From Thalassospira sp. ER-Se-21-Dark (GTDB taxonomy: Bacteria > Pseudomonadota > Alphaproteobacteria > Rhodospirillales > Thalassospiraceae), in NCBI RefSeq assembly GCF_017922435.1, contig NZ_VDEZ01000001.1, forward strand, positions 930,001 through 994,000: a DNA stretch of 64,000 nucleotides. The letters are read 5' to 3'. Under the pieces are notes generated by a model. The model did no database searches, was not told the DNA's origin, and worked only from the letters and a program-made list of their open reading frames with translations. Both the position numbers and the translations under genes were made by a program. Of this stretch, positions 17,014 to 26,573 are shown in pieces. How positions within the stretch are numbered: position 1 is the first letter of the stretch; every line of letters begins with the position of its first letter.

Positions 17014-18051
17014 ATGACGTTTTTCGATAACGTTTTTCGCGAAATGGATAGCTTGCAACCGATATTGGGCGAAGACCCCGTTTTTCTGGCCGCGCTCGAG
17101 CACGTCTCACGCTTGGCGCCGATTGAACGCCCGTGTCTGGTGATTGGCGAACGCGGCTCGGGCAAGGAACTGATTGCGGCGCGCCTGCATTATCTGTCGC
17201 GCCGCTGGGGTGGGCCACTGGTCAAGGTCAATTGCGCCGCCCTGTCCGAGACCCTTCTTGATACCGAGCTTTTCGGTCACGAGGCCGGCGCGTTTACCGG
17301 GGCAACCAAACGCCATGTCGGGCGGTTTGAACGCGCCCATGGTGGCACCATCATCCTGGACGAAATCGCCACCGCCAGCCCGGTGGTACAGGAAAAGCTT
17401 CTGCGTGTGGTGGAGTATGGCGAGATCGAACGCGTTGGTGGCTCCGAAGTGATCGAGGTCGATACCCGCGTCATTGGTGTGACAAATGAAAATCTGCGTG
17501 AACTGGCCAAAACCAACAAGTTCCGCGCCGATTTGCTTGATCGCCTCGCCTTTGACGTCATCGCCGTGCCGCCACTGCGCCAACGGTCTGACGATATCCT
17601 CTTGCTCGCCGAACAGTTCGCGCTTGAGATGACCAAACGCCTGGGACGCAGCGTCTTTCCGGGCTTCTCACGCAATGCCGCCGAACAACTGCTCCGCCAT
17701 CCCTGGCCTGGTAATATCCGCGAACTGCGCAACGCGGTCGAACGCAGCATTTACCTGTCCGAAGACGACGAAACCCCGCTGGCCCACATCACCATCGATC
17801 CGTTTGAGGACATCTGGTCCGAAACCGACCGAGACACACCGACACCTGCGCCAAAAGCCACCATTGAAACGCCAGAACCTGACACAGGCATCGACTTCAA
17901 GTCACAGGTCGCCGATTTCGAAACCAAACTGCTTGAAAAGGCCCTGCGCACCAACGCCAACAACCAGACCGAAGCCGCCAAGGCGCTTGACCTAAATTAC
18001 CACCAATTCCGCCGACTTTTGGAAAAACACGATCTTTTACCGGGGCGATAG
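17014..18051 (+). CDS. pspF: Psp operon transcriptional activator (sigma-54 dependent)
   Basis: 345 residues: AAA+ sigma-54 interaction domain directly at the N-terminus without a receiver, as in PspF. Seen: Walker A GERGSGKE, the loop ELFGHEAGAFTGA that contacts sigma-54, IILDEIA Walker B, the RADLLDRLAFDV sensor region, and a Fis-type helix-turn-helix at the end (NNQTEAAKALDLNYHQFRRLL). A Ser/Thr/Asp-rich linker separates them. A second ATG at 17044 would give an N-terminus as long as E. coli PspF and is a real alternative; starts further upstream would run into the pspA control region. Confidence 0.92.
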   Translation: MTFFDNVFREMDSLQPILGEDPVFLAALEHVSRLAPIERPCLVIGERGSGKELIAARLHYLSRRWGGPLVKVNCAALSETLLDTELFGHEAGAFTGATKRHVGRFERAHGGTIILDEIATASPVVQEKLLRVVEYGEIERVGGSEVIEVDTRVIGVTNENLRELAKTNKFRADLLDRLAFDVIAVPPLRQRSDDILLLAEQFALEMTKRLGRSVFPGFSRNAAEQLLRHPWPGNIRELRNAVERSIYLSEDDETPLAHITIDPFEDIWSETDRDTPTPAPKATIETPEPDTGIDFKSQVADFETKLLEKALRTNANNQTEAAKALDLNYHQFRRLLEKHDLLPGR

Positions 18052-18168
18052 AGGTCAATCTCAAATACTGAAAAACTCATGCAGTTAAAGATTTTAATTG
18101 CGGGATCCTTCTATATTAGGGAGTGTTGAACCTTAACAATATAACCCTTGGTTGAGGATCGCACACCA

Positions 18169-18936
18169 ATGATTTCGTTTTTGCCAACGTCAGAGTTACC
18201 CCAGCGTTTTCAGCGGTCAAGTCTGATCGCCCTTTTTGCTGCCCTTGTCATGACCGCCGTTTCCGTTCCGGCACAAGCCGAAGAATGGCTACTGACCCCC
18301 TACCTGCGGGCTGATCTGGGGTATTCGAGCACAATTAATGATAAAGTCCGTTTTTTCGATTCGGCTGGAACCGCCTCGTTCGAAATGACGAGCCATAAAG
18401 GGACCCGCTACCAGATCGGTGCAGGGCTCAAGCTCACGGACTATCTGCGTACCGACATAACAGTATCGCATGGTGCCCGCCTGTCCGCAGCAGATGACTA
18501 TCGTGACCCGGATGGCATCGCGGACAAACCAGTCAACATGATGAATGACGGTGCTTTAGAAACATCCAACTGGACGACAATGATGAACGTTTACGTCGAT
18601 CCGCTTAGCCTGGCTGGCATTGGTAGCGGGGCGTTTTCTCCCTACGTGCAAGGTGGGATCGGCTGGGCACGGAACAAGACGGAAAAAATGTTTTTTGCAA
18701 ACAATAGCTTCATCATCGGCGACACGCATAATGATTTGGCCTGGCAGATTGGTGCGGGTGTCGGGTACGCGATTTCCGACCATTGGACGCTCGACCTGTC
18801 CTATCGCTTCCTTGACATGGGCGAAGCTCGCGGTGGCGACACATATATTAGTGGAGCGACGAAGACCAAGTTGGAGGCTCCCCGGTTTGACCTGCGGGCA
18901 CATGAGTTCATGGTCGGCCTGCAATACCAATTCTAA
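18169..18936 (+). CDS. Outer-membrane beta-barrel protein (OmpA/opacity-like)
   Basis: 255 residues. Signal peptide with hydrophobic core near 23-38 and cleavage at AQA-E near residue 39. The mature part alternates short beta-strands with aromatic girdles and ends in the outer-membrane signature VGLQYQF with terminal Phe. YLRADLGYSS and the LSYRFLDMGEA hairpin fit eight-stranded small porins. Function is not predictable. A GAGG site ten bases before the ATG decides the start against a frame seven codons longer. It is followed by a strong terminator. Confidence 0.8.
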   Translation: MISFLPTSELPQRFQRSSLIALFAALVMTAVSVPAQAEEWLLTPYLRADLGYSSTINDKVRFFDSAGTASFEMTSHKGTRYQIGAGLKLTDYLRTDITVSHGARLSAADDYRDPDGIADKPVNMMNDGALETSNWTTMMNVYVDPLSLAGIGSGAFSPYVQGGIGWARNKTEKMFFANNSFIIGDTHNDLAWQIGAGVGYAISDHWTLDLSYRFLDMGEARGGDTYISGATKTKLEAPRFDLRAHEFMVGLQYQF

Positions 18937-18981
18937 GCACGCCATACAGCAGCAACCTGAAACCACCTGATCTATCCAGAA

Positions 18982-19022
18982 ACCCCGGACCCGATATTCT
19001 CGCGGTTCGGGGTGTTTTTTTT
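18982..19022 (+). terminator. Rho-independent terminator after the barrel gene
   Basis: Stem ACCCCG / CGGGGT around a 20-base loop with further pairing, followed by a run of eight T. Ends transcription of the outer-membrane protein gene. Confidence 0.8.
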
Positions 19023-19052
19023 GGCATGTCCCGGTCTTCACGATTGAACGCG

Positions 19053-19426
19053 ATGTACCAGCCAAGAACACCGAACTACTGCAAGAATGATCCGGTGATG
19101 CGCTGGAACTTGCCGGACCGTGTCTTCTTTGCCTGCGGCGCCTGCCATATCCTTGCCCATGCCTTTCTCAAGCGTTACGGCACGGACGACATGACGCCTT
19201 TATGACTTCACACGCACGCGGGCTTTACCGGCAACATTGAGCCAGTTGGGATGCTGACATCACGGAGCTGCCCCACGACGTGTTAATTTCCGAAACCAAA
19301 TCCCGCGAAATCGCTGGTCTTTGGCTCCGCGAACCCACGCAGTTCTTGCACAATGGCTTGCCACGCGCCGATCGCTATCTGGAACGGTTTTCACCGCCTC
19401 CTCCCTCAACCCGCGACAAACCTTAA
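19053..19426 (+). pseudogene. Broken gene of unknown function
   Basis: Two protein-like stretches lie in different frames. From 19053 the first reads MYQPRTPNYCK through MRWNLPDRVFFACGACHILA and stops at 19203-19205. The second, in another frame and ending TAA at 19424-19426, reads ITELPHDVLISETKSREI then AGLWLREPTQFLHNGLPRAD. Both look like one proteobacterial protein whose middle part is lost by a frameshift and deletion. I cannot name the intact family. It ends four bases inside the convergent LysE gene. Confidence 0.6.
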
Positions 19427-20046
19427 ACGGCCACGACGCGATAGAGGATCAAACCGGCAAAAAACAACAAACCAACGGCGCATGTCAGGTTCAAAAAACG
19501 CCAAATAAAAGGTGATGCATATCGTCGCGTCCAGCCAATGCCCGCCGCACACATAAAGCACCATAAAACCGACGACAGCATAAAACCGGCCAGAAAAACG
19601 AAGAACGCCGCGCCCCCCGGATCAGAAACGCCAAGGGCTGAAATCGTCCCGCCAAGGGCGGCCCAGTAGGTAATATTCAGCGGATTGGACAATGAAAGCC
19701 CCGCACCTGCGACAAATGCCGATTGTCGCCCCGGCGAAACACCCGCCGAAAATACTGGCACTTCGCCCATACCATCCCTGAAACTTTGCAGCGCCATCCA
19801 ACCAAGAAGCGCCGTGCCCAGGATCGCCATGGGCAGCTTAACAATGGCCAGCGTAAAAATGGCCGCCACCCCCAAAAGCCCAAGGGCCGCCCATATCAAA
19901 TCACCAATCAGCGACCCGATCTGCACCGCAAAAGCCTGGGGAAATCCCCCAACCATGCCACGCCGCAGACTTTCAACAAAAATGGCCCCCGGTGCAGCAT
20001 TGAACAAAAAGCCCAGCCCAAAGGCCGATATAAACAATTCAATCAT
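19423..20046 (-). CDS. LysE-family amino-acid exporter
   Basis: 207 residues, six hydrophobic helices, beginning MIELFISAFGLGFLFNAAPGAIFVESLRRG, in which the PG-A motif of helix 1 is typical of LysE/RhtB translocators. These export amino acids or similar metabolites across the inner membrane. The ATG at 20046 has AAGGG upstream; a GTG two codons earlier is less likely. It stands alone, convergent with the broken gene. Confidence 0.83.
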   Translation of the reverse strand: MIELFISAFGLGFLFNAAPGAIFVESLRRGMVGGFPQAFAVQIGSLIGDLIWAALGLLGVAAIFTLAIVKLPMAILGTALLGWMALQSFRDGMGEVPVFSAGVSPGRQSAFVAGAGLSLSNPLNITYWAALGGTISALGVSDPGGAAFFVFLAGFMLSSVLWCFMCAAGIGWTRRYASPFIWRFLNLTCAVGLLFFAGLILYRVVAV

Positions 20047-20114
20047 TGGCACCCTTTCAAATCGGATGCCACCTTATCCAACCCGCTCGGGGGCTGGCTT
20101 GGATGATATTGCTG

Positions 20115-21248
20115 CTAGTCCGCCAACGCGCGGGCAATCACCATCCGCTGAATGTCAGATGTGCCTTCATAGATCTGGCACACCCGCACATCGCGATAAA
20201 TACGCTCGACCGGGAAGTCCTTGAGATAGCCGTATCCGCCGTGAATCTGGATCGCGGCCGAGCACACTTCCTCGGCAATTTCAGACGCAAACATTTTCGC
20301 CATGCAGGCCTCGGTCAGGCAGGGCTTGTGATCATCGCGAAGTTCTGCGGCGCGATGAACGAGCAACCGGGCAGCGTCGATCTTGGTCGCCATATCGGCC
20401 AAACGAAACGCCACCGCCTGATGTTCGATGATCTTCTTGCCAAAGGTTTCGCGTTCGTTGGCGTAATCCTTGGCGGCCTCGAACGCGGCGCGCGCCATGC
20501 CGACCGACTGGGCGGCAATGCCGATGCGCCCGCCTTCAAGGTTGGCAAGCGCGATCTTGTAGCCCTGCCCTTCTTCACCCAGCATGTTCTCGACCGGTAC
20601 CCGGCATTCGACAAAGGTGATCTGACAGGTGTCCGAGGCATTCTGACCAAGCTTTTCCTCAACCCGGGAAACGACATAGCCCGGCGTATCGGTCGGTACG
20701 ATAAAGGCGGAAATGCCGCGCTTGCCCGCATCCGGGTCGGTCACGGCAAAGACGATGGCGACATCGCCCTCGGACCCCGATGTGATGAATTGCTTGGCAC
20801 CATTGATAATCCAATGATCGCCATCGCGGACCGCGCGGGTGCGCAGCGCACTGGCATCCGATCCGGCCTGCGGTTCGGTCAGGCAGAACGCCCCGATCTT
20901 TTCACCGCGCGCCATCGGCACGAGAAATTCCTGCTTTTGTGCCTCTGTCCCGAATTTCAGGATCGGCATGCAGCCAACAGAGTTATGCACCGACATGATG
21001 GTCGAGGTCGCCCCGTCACCAGCGGCAATTTCTTCGAGTGCCAGCGCATAGGCGACATGATCCATGCCCGCCCCGCCATATTCATCCGGCACAAGCATGC
21101 CCAGAAAGCCAAGCTCGCCCAGGCCTGCAATCGCCTCGGCCGGGAAGGTATGGTGGATGTCCCATTTTGCGGCATTGGGTTTGAGTTCATTTTCGGCGAA
21201 CTCGCGCGCGGTATCGCGCACCATGATCTGATGTTCTTCCAACCGCAT
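20115..21248 (-). CDS. Acyl-CoA dehydrogenase, short/branched-chain type
   Basis: 377 residues with the complete acyl-CoA dehydrogenase fold. Seen: [17 protein letters not shown] (FAD site near 127), [33 protein letters not shown], and [18 protein letters not shown] with the catalytic glutamate in YEGTSD near residue 361. It reduces electron-transfer flavoprotein while introducing a trans-2 double bond. Isobutyryl- or butyryl-CoA are plausible substrates. GGGAGG lies eight bases before the ATG at 21248. It follows the carbonic anhydrase gene by 78 bases. Confidence 0.9.
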   Translation of the reverse strand: MRLEEHQIMVRDTAREFAENELKPNAAKWDIHHTFPAEAIAGLGELGFLGMLVPDEYGGAGMDHVAYALALEEIAAGDGATSTIMSVHNSVGCMPILKFGTEAQKQEFLVPMARGEKIGAFCLTEPQAGSDASALRTRAVRDGDHWIINGAKQFITSGSEGDVAIVFAVTDPDAGKRGISAFIVPTDTPGYVVSRVEEKLGQNASDTCQITFVECRVPVENMLGEEGQGYKIALANLEGGRIGIAAQSVGMARAAFEAAKDYANERETFGKKIIEHQAVAFRLADMATKIDAARLLVHRAAELRDDHKPCLTEACMAKMFASEIAEEVCSAAIQIHGGYGYLKDFPVERIYRDVRVCQIYEGTSDIQRMVIARALAD

Positions 21249-21326
21249 GACGGCCACCCTCCCACTTTACGTTTCATGGGCGATGTCCGGTCATGCGATC
21301 AGAAAACTGGTTTGATCAGACCGGGC

Positions 21327-21947
21327 TTATTCTTCGCCCTGAACAAATTTGTCCTGCGCGCCATCAAAGCGCCACAGGATCCCTTCTTTCATGCCGTACC
21401 ACCAGCCATGCAGCTTGAGGTCACCGGCCTCGACCCGTTCCTTGATGAACGGGAACGACATCAGGTTTTGCAGCGAGTTACGGATCGAATGACGCGATAC
21501 CTTGTCGACATCCGGGCCATGTTCGAGACAGCATTTCGAAATGCTGACCCACTCGCCGATAAAGTCGCGGTCCGGCACCTTGCCCGCTTCGCCGTGCTCG
21601 ACCAGAGCCTCCATGCCACCGCACGCCGAATGGCCCAGAATGACGATGTCCCTGACCTTCAGATCACGCACCGCAAATTCGATCGCCGACGACGTCCCGT
21701 GGTAATTCTCATCGGGCTCATAGGGCGGAACAAGGTTCGCCACGTTACGGATGACAAACATCTCGCCCGGTTCGGCATTGGTCAGGATGGCGGGATCAAC
21801 GCGGGAATCAGAACAGGCAATCAGAAGAACTTCCGGTCGCTGGCCCATATTGACCAGGTCCTCGACGCGTTCCGGGCGCTGATCATAATACATCGCCTTA
21901 AAGCTCTTGAACCCGGCAAGCATCCGATCAACGGTTGGCTTTGACAT
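21327..21947 (-). CDS. Beta-class carbonic anhydrase
   Basis: 206 residues. Zinc ligands C45 and D47 in LLIACSDSRVDP, and H106 and C109 in ILGHSACGG, are all present, so it should be active. It interconverts CO2 and bicarbonate in the cytosol. It is 142 bases downstream of a P-II-like gene and its bicarbonate transporter on the same strand, which suggests a shared bicarbonate-supply role. Confidence 0.94.
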   Translation of the reverse strand: MSKPTVDRMLAGFKSFKAMYYDQRPERVEDLVNMGQRPEVLLIACSDSRVDPAILTNAEPGEMFVIRNVANLVPPYEPDENYHGTSSAIEFAVRDLKVRDIVILGHSACGGMEALVEHGEAGKVPDRDFIGEWVSISKCCLEHGPDVDKVSRHSIRNSLQNLMSFPFIKERVEAGDLKLHGWWYGMKEGILWRFDGAQDKFVQGEE

Positions 21948-22089
21948 CTCGCGAAGTCCCCTATTCTGTCATAACGCTGTCGACAAAATAGGACCAAATT
22001 GCCCAAGTTGATAGTCCCCATTCCAACCTTTTGAACCGTTCTAAATGTGCGATCTCCTTTGTTTCGCAGACAACCAAACCCTGACGTTC

Positions 22090-22401
22090 CTAGAAACGAT
22101 CCGCGCGCAGCACCTGACAGTCACTGATGGTGACAACGCCGATATGACGATCCACCACCTCGAACGCGGCCTCAAGCATCCGGTCAAGCTTCTCCGGGCG
22201 AATAATGCAGATCACCTGAACCATGCCGCCGCCGCGCGACACGGTATCGTCGCGGCTCCAGCTGCCTGACCGACCCGATCCGCCAAGCACCGGCAGCACG
22301 GAAAAGCCGGTAACCCCCGCCCCCTCAAGCGCCTGACGCAGGCGGCTTTCCATAATGGCTTCGATAATGATCGCCACGCGTTTGGCATCATGCTTTTCCA
22401 T
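22090..22401 (-). CDS. P-II-like regulator of the bicarbonate transporter (SbtB-like)
   Basis: 103 residues with a P-II ferredoxin-like fold: AKRVAIIIEAIMESRLRQALEGAGVTGFSVLPVLGG, an abbreviated T-loop rich in Gly and Ser (SGRSGSWSRDDTVSRGGG), then VQVICIIRPEKLDRMLEAAF. SbtB-type P-II proteins bind adenine nucleotides and gate SbtA. The gene starts four bases after the transporter stop with GGAGG eight bases before the ATG, so it is translationally coupled. The classic uridylylation Tyr of GlnB is absent in the part I can align. Confidence 0.82.
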   Translation of the reverse strand: MEKHDAKRVAIIIEAIMESRLRQALEGAGVTGFSVLPVLGGSGRSGSWSRDDTVSRGGGMVQVICIIRPEKLDRMLEAAFEVVDRHIGVVTISDCQVLRADRF

Positions 22402-22405
22402 GGGA

Positions 22406-23380
22406 TTAACCTCCGTGAACGGCGCTGGCCATCGCAAGATAAAGCGGAATGCCAAGCGTCAGGTTGAAGGGGAACGTCACGCCAAGCGACAGCGTAAGAT
22501 AGACCGACGGATTGGCCTCTGGCAGGGCAACACGCATGGCCGCAGGCACCGCGATATAACTTGCCGAGGCGGCCAGCACCATCAACAACACCGCCCCACC
22601 AAGTGACAGGCCGATAATCAGCGCAAACGCCAGTCCAAGGCACGAACCAATCACCGGCATCAACATCCCGAAAACAAGCGGCCCCGGACGCAACACCGCA
22701 CGCCCCTGTTTAAGGCCACGTCCGGCAACCAGCCCCATATCCAGCAGGAACAGGCAAAGAACTCCCTGGAAGGGCGAAACAATCAGGGCTTCGATCTTGG
22801 CCATGCCCTCGGCACCGGTGATCCAGCCGATAAAGAAACTGCCGACCAGCAGGACAATCGAACCATTGAGCAGGATTTCACGGATCAGCGCGCCATCCAG
22901 CCGGCCCTTGCCGCCCGACGACACCAGCAACAGGGCCGAGAAGATGGCAGGTGCCTCCATCGCGGCAGCCACCGCAACCATGTACCCCTCTGCGACGATG
23001 CCCGAACTTTGCAGGACCGAGGTTGCCGCGACAAACGTCACGATCGAGATCGAGCCATAATGCCCTGCCACCGCAGCGGCATCTGTTCTGCTCAGTTGCG
23101 AGATCCAGCGTAACAGGGCAAAGGCAATGAACGGCAACACGAAAGACAGGATGACACCGGCCATCAACGTCATACCAAGGGTCAGGTCGATCCCGTTATT
23201 TGAAACCGCAACCCCGCCCTTGAACCCGATGGCAAACAGCAGATAAAGCGATATGCCCTTGGCGACCGCCTCGGGGATTGTCAGATCCGATCGCGCAAGG
23301 GCAGCCCCCACCCCCAGAACAAAGAAAAGAACGATGGGCGACAGAAGATTTTGCGCCGCCAGGCTCAACACATCTTGCAT
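22406..23380 (-). CDS. Sodium-dependent bicarbonate transporter, SbtA/DUF897 family
   Basis: 324 residues with about ten hydrophobic helices. It starts MQDVLSLAAQNLLSPIVLFFVLG and contains GHYGSISIVTFVAA, PAIFSALLL and the second-half SASYIAVPAAMR segment, which are SbtA-family hallmarks. These carriers import bicarbonate with sodium. It is slightly shorter than cyanobacterial SbtA. AAGGGA precedes the ATG at 23380. The coupled P-II gene and nearby carbonic anhydrase strengthen the call. Confidence 0.85.
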   Translation of the reverse strand: MQDVLSLAAQNLLSPIVLFFVLGVGAALARSDLTIPEAVAKGISLYLLFAIGFKGGVAVSNNGIDLTLGMTLMAGVILSFVLPFIAFALLRWISQLSRTDAAAVAGHYGSISIVTFVAATSVLQSSGIVAEGYMVAVAAAMEAPAIFSALLLVSSGGKGRLDGALIREILLNGSIVLLVGSFFIGWITGAEGMAKIEALIVSPFQGVLCLFLLDMGLVAGRGLKQGRAVLRPGPLVFGMLMPVIGSCLGLAFALIIGLSLGGAVLLMVLAASASYIAVPAAMRVALPEANPSVYLTLSLGVTFPFNLTLGIPLYLAMASAVHGG

Positions 23381-23543
23381 GGCTGTCCCTTGACTATGAT
23401 ACCCCGGTGTTGGTGTCGCGCAAGCAGCCTCGCCCCTGCGCCAAAACCGCAATTCCGATAACAGGATCGCGGTTTTCTGTCATCAGAAAGCCGAACGGTC
23501 TGATCACAGGGGCGTAACTTCGTTCACATAATTTACCAAAAAC

Positions 23544-24731
23544 TTAAAGCAGCTCGATAGCAACCGCCGTGGCCTCACCGCCACCAATGCAAAGCGACGC
23601 CACACCCTTGGTCCCGCCATGGGTTTTAAGCGCATGGATCAGGGTCACCAACAACCGCGCACCGGTGGCACCTATCGGATGGCCCAGCGCACAGGCCCCG
23701 CCATGGACATTGACCTTGCCGTGATCAAGTTCGAGATCACGGATGGCGGCCATCGCCACCACGGCGAAGGCTTCGTTGATTTCCCACAGATCGACATCGT
23801 CCTTGGACCAGCCGGTTTTGCCCAGCACCTTTTTGATCGCATCAATCGGGGCCGTCGTGAACCAGCAGGGCTCCTGGGCGTGACTCGACTGACCAACGAT
23901 CTTGGCAAGCGGCTTAAGCCCGCGCTTTTCGGCTTCCGACGCGCGCATCATCACAAGCGCTGCGGCGCCATCTGAAATCGATGCCGAATGGGCAGCCGTG
24001 ACCGTGCCGTCCTTGGCAAAGGCCGGGCGCAAGGTCGGGATTTTTTCAGGCTTGGCCTTGGGCGGCTGTTCGTCGGCGTCAATCGTGACTTCGCCCTTGC
24101 GGGTATTAAAGGTCACCGGGGTAATTTCATCGGCAAAATGGCCGGACGTGGCGGCATTTTGCGCCCGCGTCAGCGACGTGATGGCGTAGTCATCCTGCTC
24201 TTTGCGGGTGAAGCCGTATTTCTCGGCTGTTGCCTCGGCAAAGGTGCCCATTGAACGGCCCTTGTCATAGGCATCTTCCAGACCATCGAGCGCCATGTGA
24301 TCATAGACCATGTCATGGCCGTATTTATGGCCCGACCGCATTTTCGGAAGCAGGAACGGCGCATTGGTCATGCTTTCCATGCCACCCACCACCATGACAT
24401 TGGCGCCACCGGCGACCAGCGTATCATGGGCAAACATCACCGCTTTCATGCCCGATCCGCACATCTTGTTGATCGTGGTCGCCCCCGCCGCACGCGGGAT
24501 GCCGGCATGCCAGGCGGCCTGACGGGCCGGTGCCTGCCCCTGACCGGCGGGCAGGACATTGCCCATGATGACTTCATCAATATCATCAGCGGCAATACCG
24601 CCGCGCTCAAGCGCTGCCTTGATGGCAACACCGCCCAGCTCGGCGGCAGTCACGCTGGCAAAATCCCCCTGCAATCCGCCCATCGCGGTGCGGGCACAGG
24701 AAACAATGACGATCGGATCAGAAGTGCTCAT
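23544..24731 (-). CDS. Acetyl-CoA acetyltransferase (thiolase)
   Basis: 395 residues, full thiolase length. Active-site Cys in NKMCGSGMKAVMFA (about residue 90), His in NEAFAVVAMA (about 349) and the second Cys in CIGGGEATAVAIE near the C-terminus are present. It splits acetoacetyl-CoA to two acetyl-CoA, or condenses them. It follows the isovaleryl-CoA dehydrogenase gene by 53 bases, consistent with the end of leucine or short-chain acyl-CoA breakdown. Confidence 0.93.
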   Translation of the reverse strand: MSTSDPIVIVSCARTAMGGLQGDFASVTAAELGGVAIKAALERGGIAADDIDEVIMGNVLPAGQGQAPARQAAWHAGIPRAAGATTINKMCGSGMKAVMFAHDTLVAGGANVMVVGGMESMTNAPFLLPKMRSGHKYGHDMVYDHMALDGLEDAYDKGRSMGTFAEATAEKYGFTRKEQDDYAITSLTRAQNAATSGHFADEITPVTFNTRKGEVTIDADEQPPKAKPEKIPTLRPAFAKDGTVTAAHSASISDGAAALVMMRASEAEKRGLKPLAKIVGQSSHAQEPCWFTTAPIDAIKKVLGKTGWSKDDVDLWEINEAFAVVAMAAIRDLELDHGKVNVHGGACALGHPIGATGARLLVTLIHALKTHGGTKGVASLCIGGGEATAVAIELL

Positions 24732-24784
24732 GGTATGGGTCCGTTTGTTTTCATGGGACGAAGTTTCGGGTTTCAGCTCAGAAC

Positions 24785-25957
24785 TCAGGCGGTTTCGCCA
24801 AACAGTTCGCGGCCAATCAGCATGCGGCGGATTTCGCTGGTGCCTGCACCAATTTCATAAAGTTTGGCATCGCGCAGCAACCGGCCGGTCGGATATTCAT
24901 TGATATAGCCATTGCCGCCCAGCGTCTGAATGGCTTCCAGCGCCATCCAGGTTGCCTTTTCAGCAGCATAGAGGATCACACCGGCCGCATCCTTGCGCGA
25001 GGTTTCCCCGCGATCGCACGCCTTGGCGACTTCATAAACATAGGCGCGGCAGGCATTCATTGTGGTGTACATATCGGCGATCTTGCCCTGCATCAGCTGG
25101 AATTCGCCAATCGCCTTACCGAACTGTTTGCGTTCATGGATATAGGGCACGACCACATCCATGCAGGCGCGCATGATGCCCGTTGGGCCTGCGGCCAGAA
25201 CCGCACGTTCGTAATCAAGACCGCTCATCAAAACCCGCACACCGCCATTGAGCTGCCCAAGAATGTTTTCCTCTGGCACCTCGCAATCCTGGAAGACGAG
25301 CTCGCAGGTGTTCGACCCGCGCATCCCCAGTTTGTCGAGCTTTTGCGCCGTCGAGAAGCCCTTGAACGTCTTTTCAATGATAAAGGCGGTAATGCCCTTG
25401 GGCCCGGCATCAGGATCGGTTTTGGCATAGACGACCAGCGTATGGGCATCCGGGCCGTTGGTGATCCACATCTTGTTGCCATTAAGGATGTAACGATCGC
25501 CCTTTTTCTCGGCACGCAGCTTCATCGACACAACGTCGGAACCAGCGCCCGGCTCGCTCATGGCAAGGGCCCCGATATGCTCGCCGCTGATCAGTTTGGG
25601 CAGGTATTTGGACTTCTGTTCGGGCGTGGCGTTGCGTTTGATCTGATTGACGCACAGGTTGGAATGCGCGCCGTATGACAGGGCCACCGAGGCCGAGGCA
25701 CGGCTGATTTCTTCCATGGCGATGACATGTTCAAGATAGCCCAGACCCGTACCGCCATCTTCTTCGGACACCGTCATGCCCAGCAGGCCAAGATCACCGA
25801 ATTTGCGCCACAGATCGTTGGGGAACTGGTTGGTTGCATCAATCTCGGCGGCGCGCGGGGCGATTTCGGCCTCGGCAAAAGACGAGACAGTTTCGCGGAT
25901 TGCCTCCGCGGTCTCGCCAAGATCGAATTTCAGTCCGGGGAAGTCGAAAAATGCCAT
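24785..25957 (-). CDS. ivd: Isovaleryl-CoA dehydrogenase
   Basis: 390 residues, closely matching isovaleryl-CoA dehydrogenase: [43 protein letters not shown], and [13 protein letters not shown], whose Glu is the catalytic base specific to this enzyme (moved relative to other acyl-CoA dehydrogenases). The alternative base position reads [11 protein letters not shown], as expected. It converts isovaleryl-CoA to 3-methylcrotonyl-CoA in leucine degradation. Lies 58 bases after the thioesterase gene and shares its promoter. Confidence 0.94.
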   Translation of the reverse strand: MAFFDFPGLKFDLGETAEAIRETVSSFAEAEIAPRAAEIDATNQFPNDLWRKFGDLGLLGMTVSEEDGGTGLGYLEHVIAMEEISRASASVALSYGAHSNLCVNQIKRNATPEQKSKYLPKLISGEHIGALAMSEPGAGSDVVSMKLRAEKKGDRYILNGNKMWITNGPDAHTLVVYAKTDPDAGPKGITAFIIEKTFKGFSTAQKLDKLGMRGSNTCELVFQDCEVPEENILGQLNGGVRVLMSGLDYERAVLAAGPTGIMRACMDVVVPYIHERKQFGKAIGEFQLMQGKIADMYTTMNACRAYVYEVAKACDRGETSRKDAAGVILYAAEKATWMALEAIQTLGGNGYINEYPTGRLLRDAKLYEIGAGTSEIRRMLIGRELFGETA

Positions 25958-26015
25958 GTTACTGTTCCTGCCCTGCGAATTCTGGTTATTTGATAAAAGT
26001 GAATAATCAGCCCGA

Positions 26016-26480
26016 TTATGCGGCGCTGGTGAGTAATTCCGGCGGAAGCTTCATCACCTTGAGCGTCTGAAGCGATGTCGCACAGAGGACCGCTTCTGTA
26101 TTCCTCATACCAAAGACATCGATGCGGGTGACAATGATCGACCGACCCCGTGAAACCACCTCGCCGACGGCGCGCAACTGATCGCCCATGCCGGGTGCGA
26201 CGATGTTGAGTTTGTATTCAATCGTCAGCATGCCCTGATCGGCCTCAACCAGGCTCCAGCCGGCAAAACCACCAGCGATATCGGCAAGGCCTGCGATCAG
26301 ACCACCGTGGAAATAGCCGTTATGCTGCAACAAATCAGGCCGCGTTGGCACAATCACCTCGACCCGACCCGGTTTGACATCAGAAACCGCCGCCCCGATC
26401 GACAGATTGTACGGCTGCTGGGCGAAACGCCGGTGCACTTCGGCGACGTAATCGGGATTTTGCGGTTCAAACGAGGCCAT
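26016..26480 (-). CDS. PaaI-type hotdog acyl-CoA thioesterase
   Basis: 154 residues from [24 protein letters not shown]. The hotdog core has [23 protein letters not shown], the catalytic/helix motif of PaaI thioesterases, and [22 protein letters not shown]. Such enzymes release free CoA from stalled acyl-CoA. It leads the ivd-thiolase transcript. A frame 31 codons longer begins inside a promoter palindrome, so the internal ATG is taken. Confidence 0.85.
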   Translation of the reverse strand: MASFEPQNPDYVAEVHRRFAQQPYNLSIGAAVSDVKPGRVEVIVPTRPDLLQHNGYFHGGLIAGLADIAGGFAGWSLVEADQGMLTIEYKLNIVAPGMGDQLRAVGEVVSRGRSIIVTRIDVFGMRNTEAVLCATSLQTLKVMKLPPELLTSAA

Positions 26481-26544
26481 GTCGCGATCCTGTGGTGAAA
26501 CCGGCGCGATGAGGATCAAGCACACCGGGATATGACGCGACTCT

Positions 26545-26573
26545 GTTGTAGTTGACGTTAACGTTAACGTCAA
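26545..26573 (-). promoter_or_regulatory. Promoter with 22-bp palindromic operator, LiuR-like
   Basis: On the - strand TTGACG (-35, 26568-26573) and TACAAC (-10, 26545-26550) are 17 bases apart. A perfect 22-bp palindrome covers the -35 and the spacer (26552-26573), made of TTGACGTTAAC and its mirror. It resembles the TTGACGT..ACGTCAA operators reported for LiuR, the MerR-type regulator of leucine/isovalerate genes. The downstream ivd gene supports this. Confidence 0.7.

Noticed and set aside
20046..21944. A 632-codon open frame on the + strand
   Set aside because: It lies wholly opposite the acyl-CoA dehydrogenase and carbonic anhydrase genes, whose protein motifs are unmistakable; long antisense frames are common in GC-rich coding DNA.
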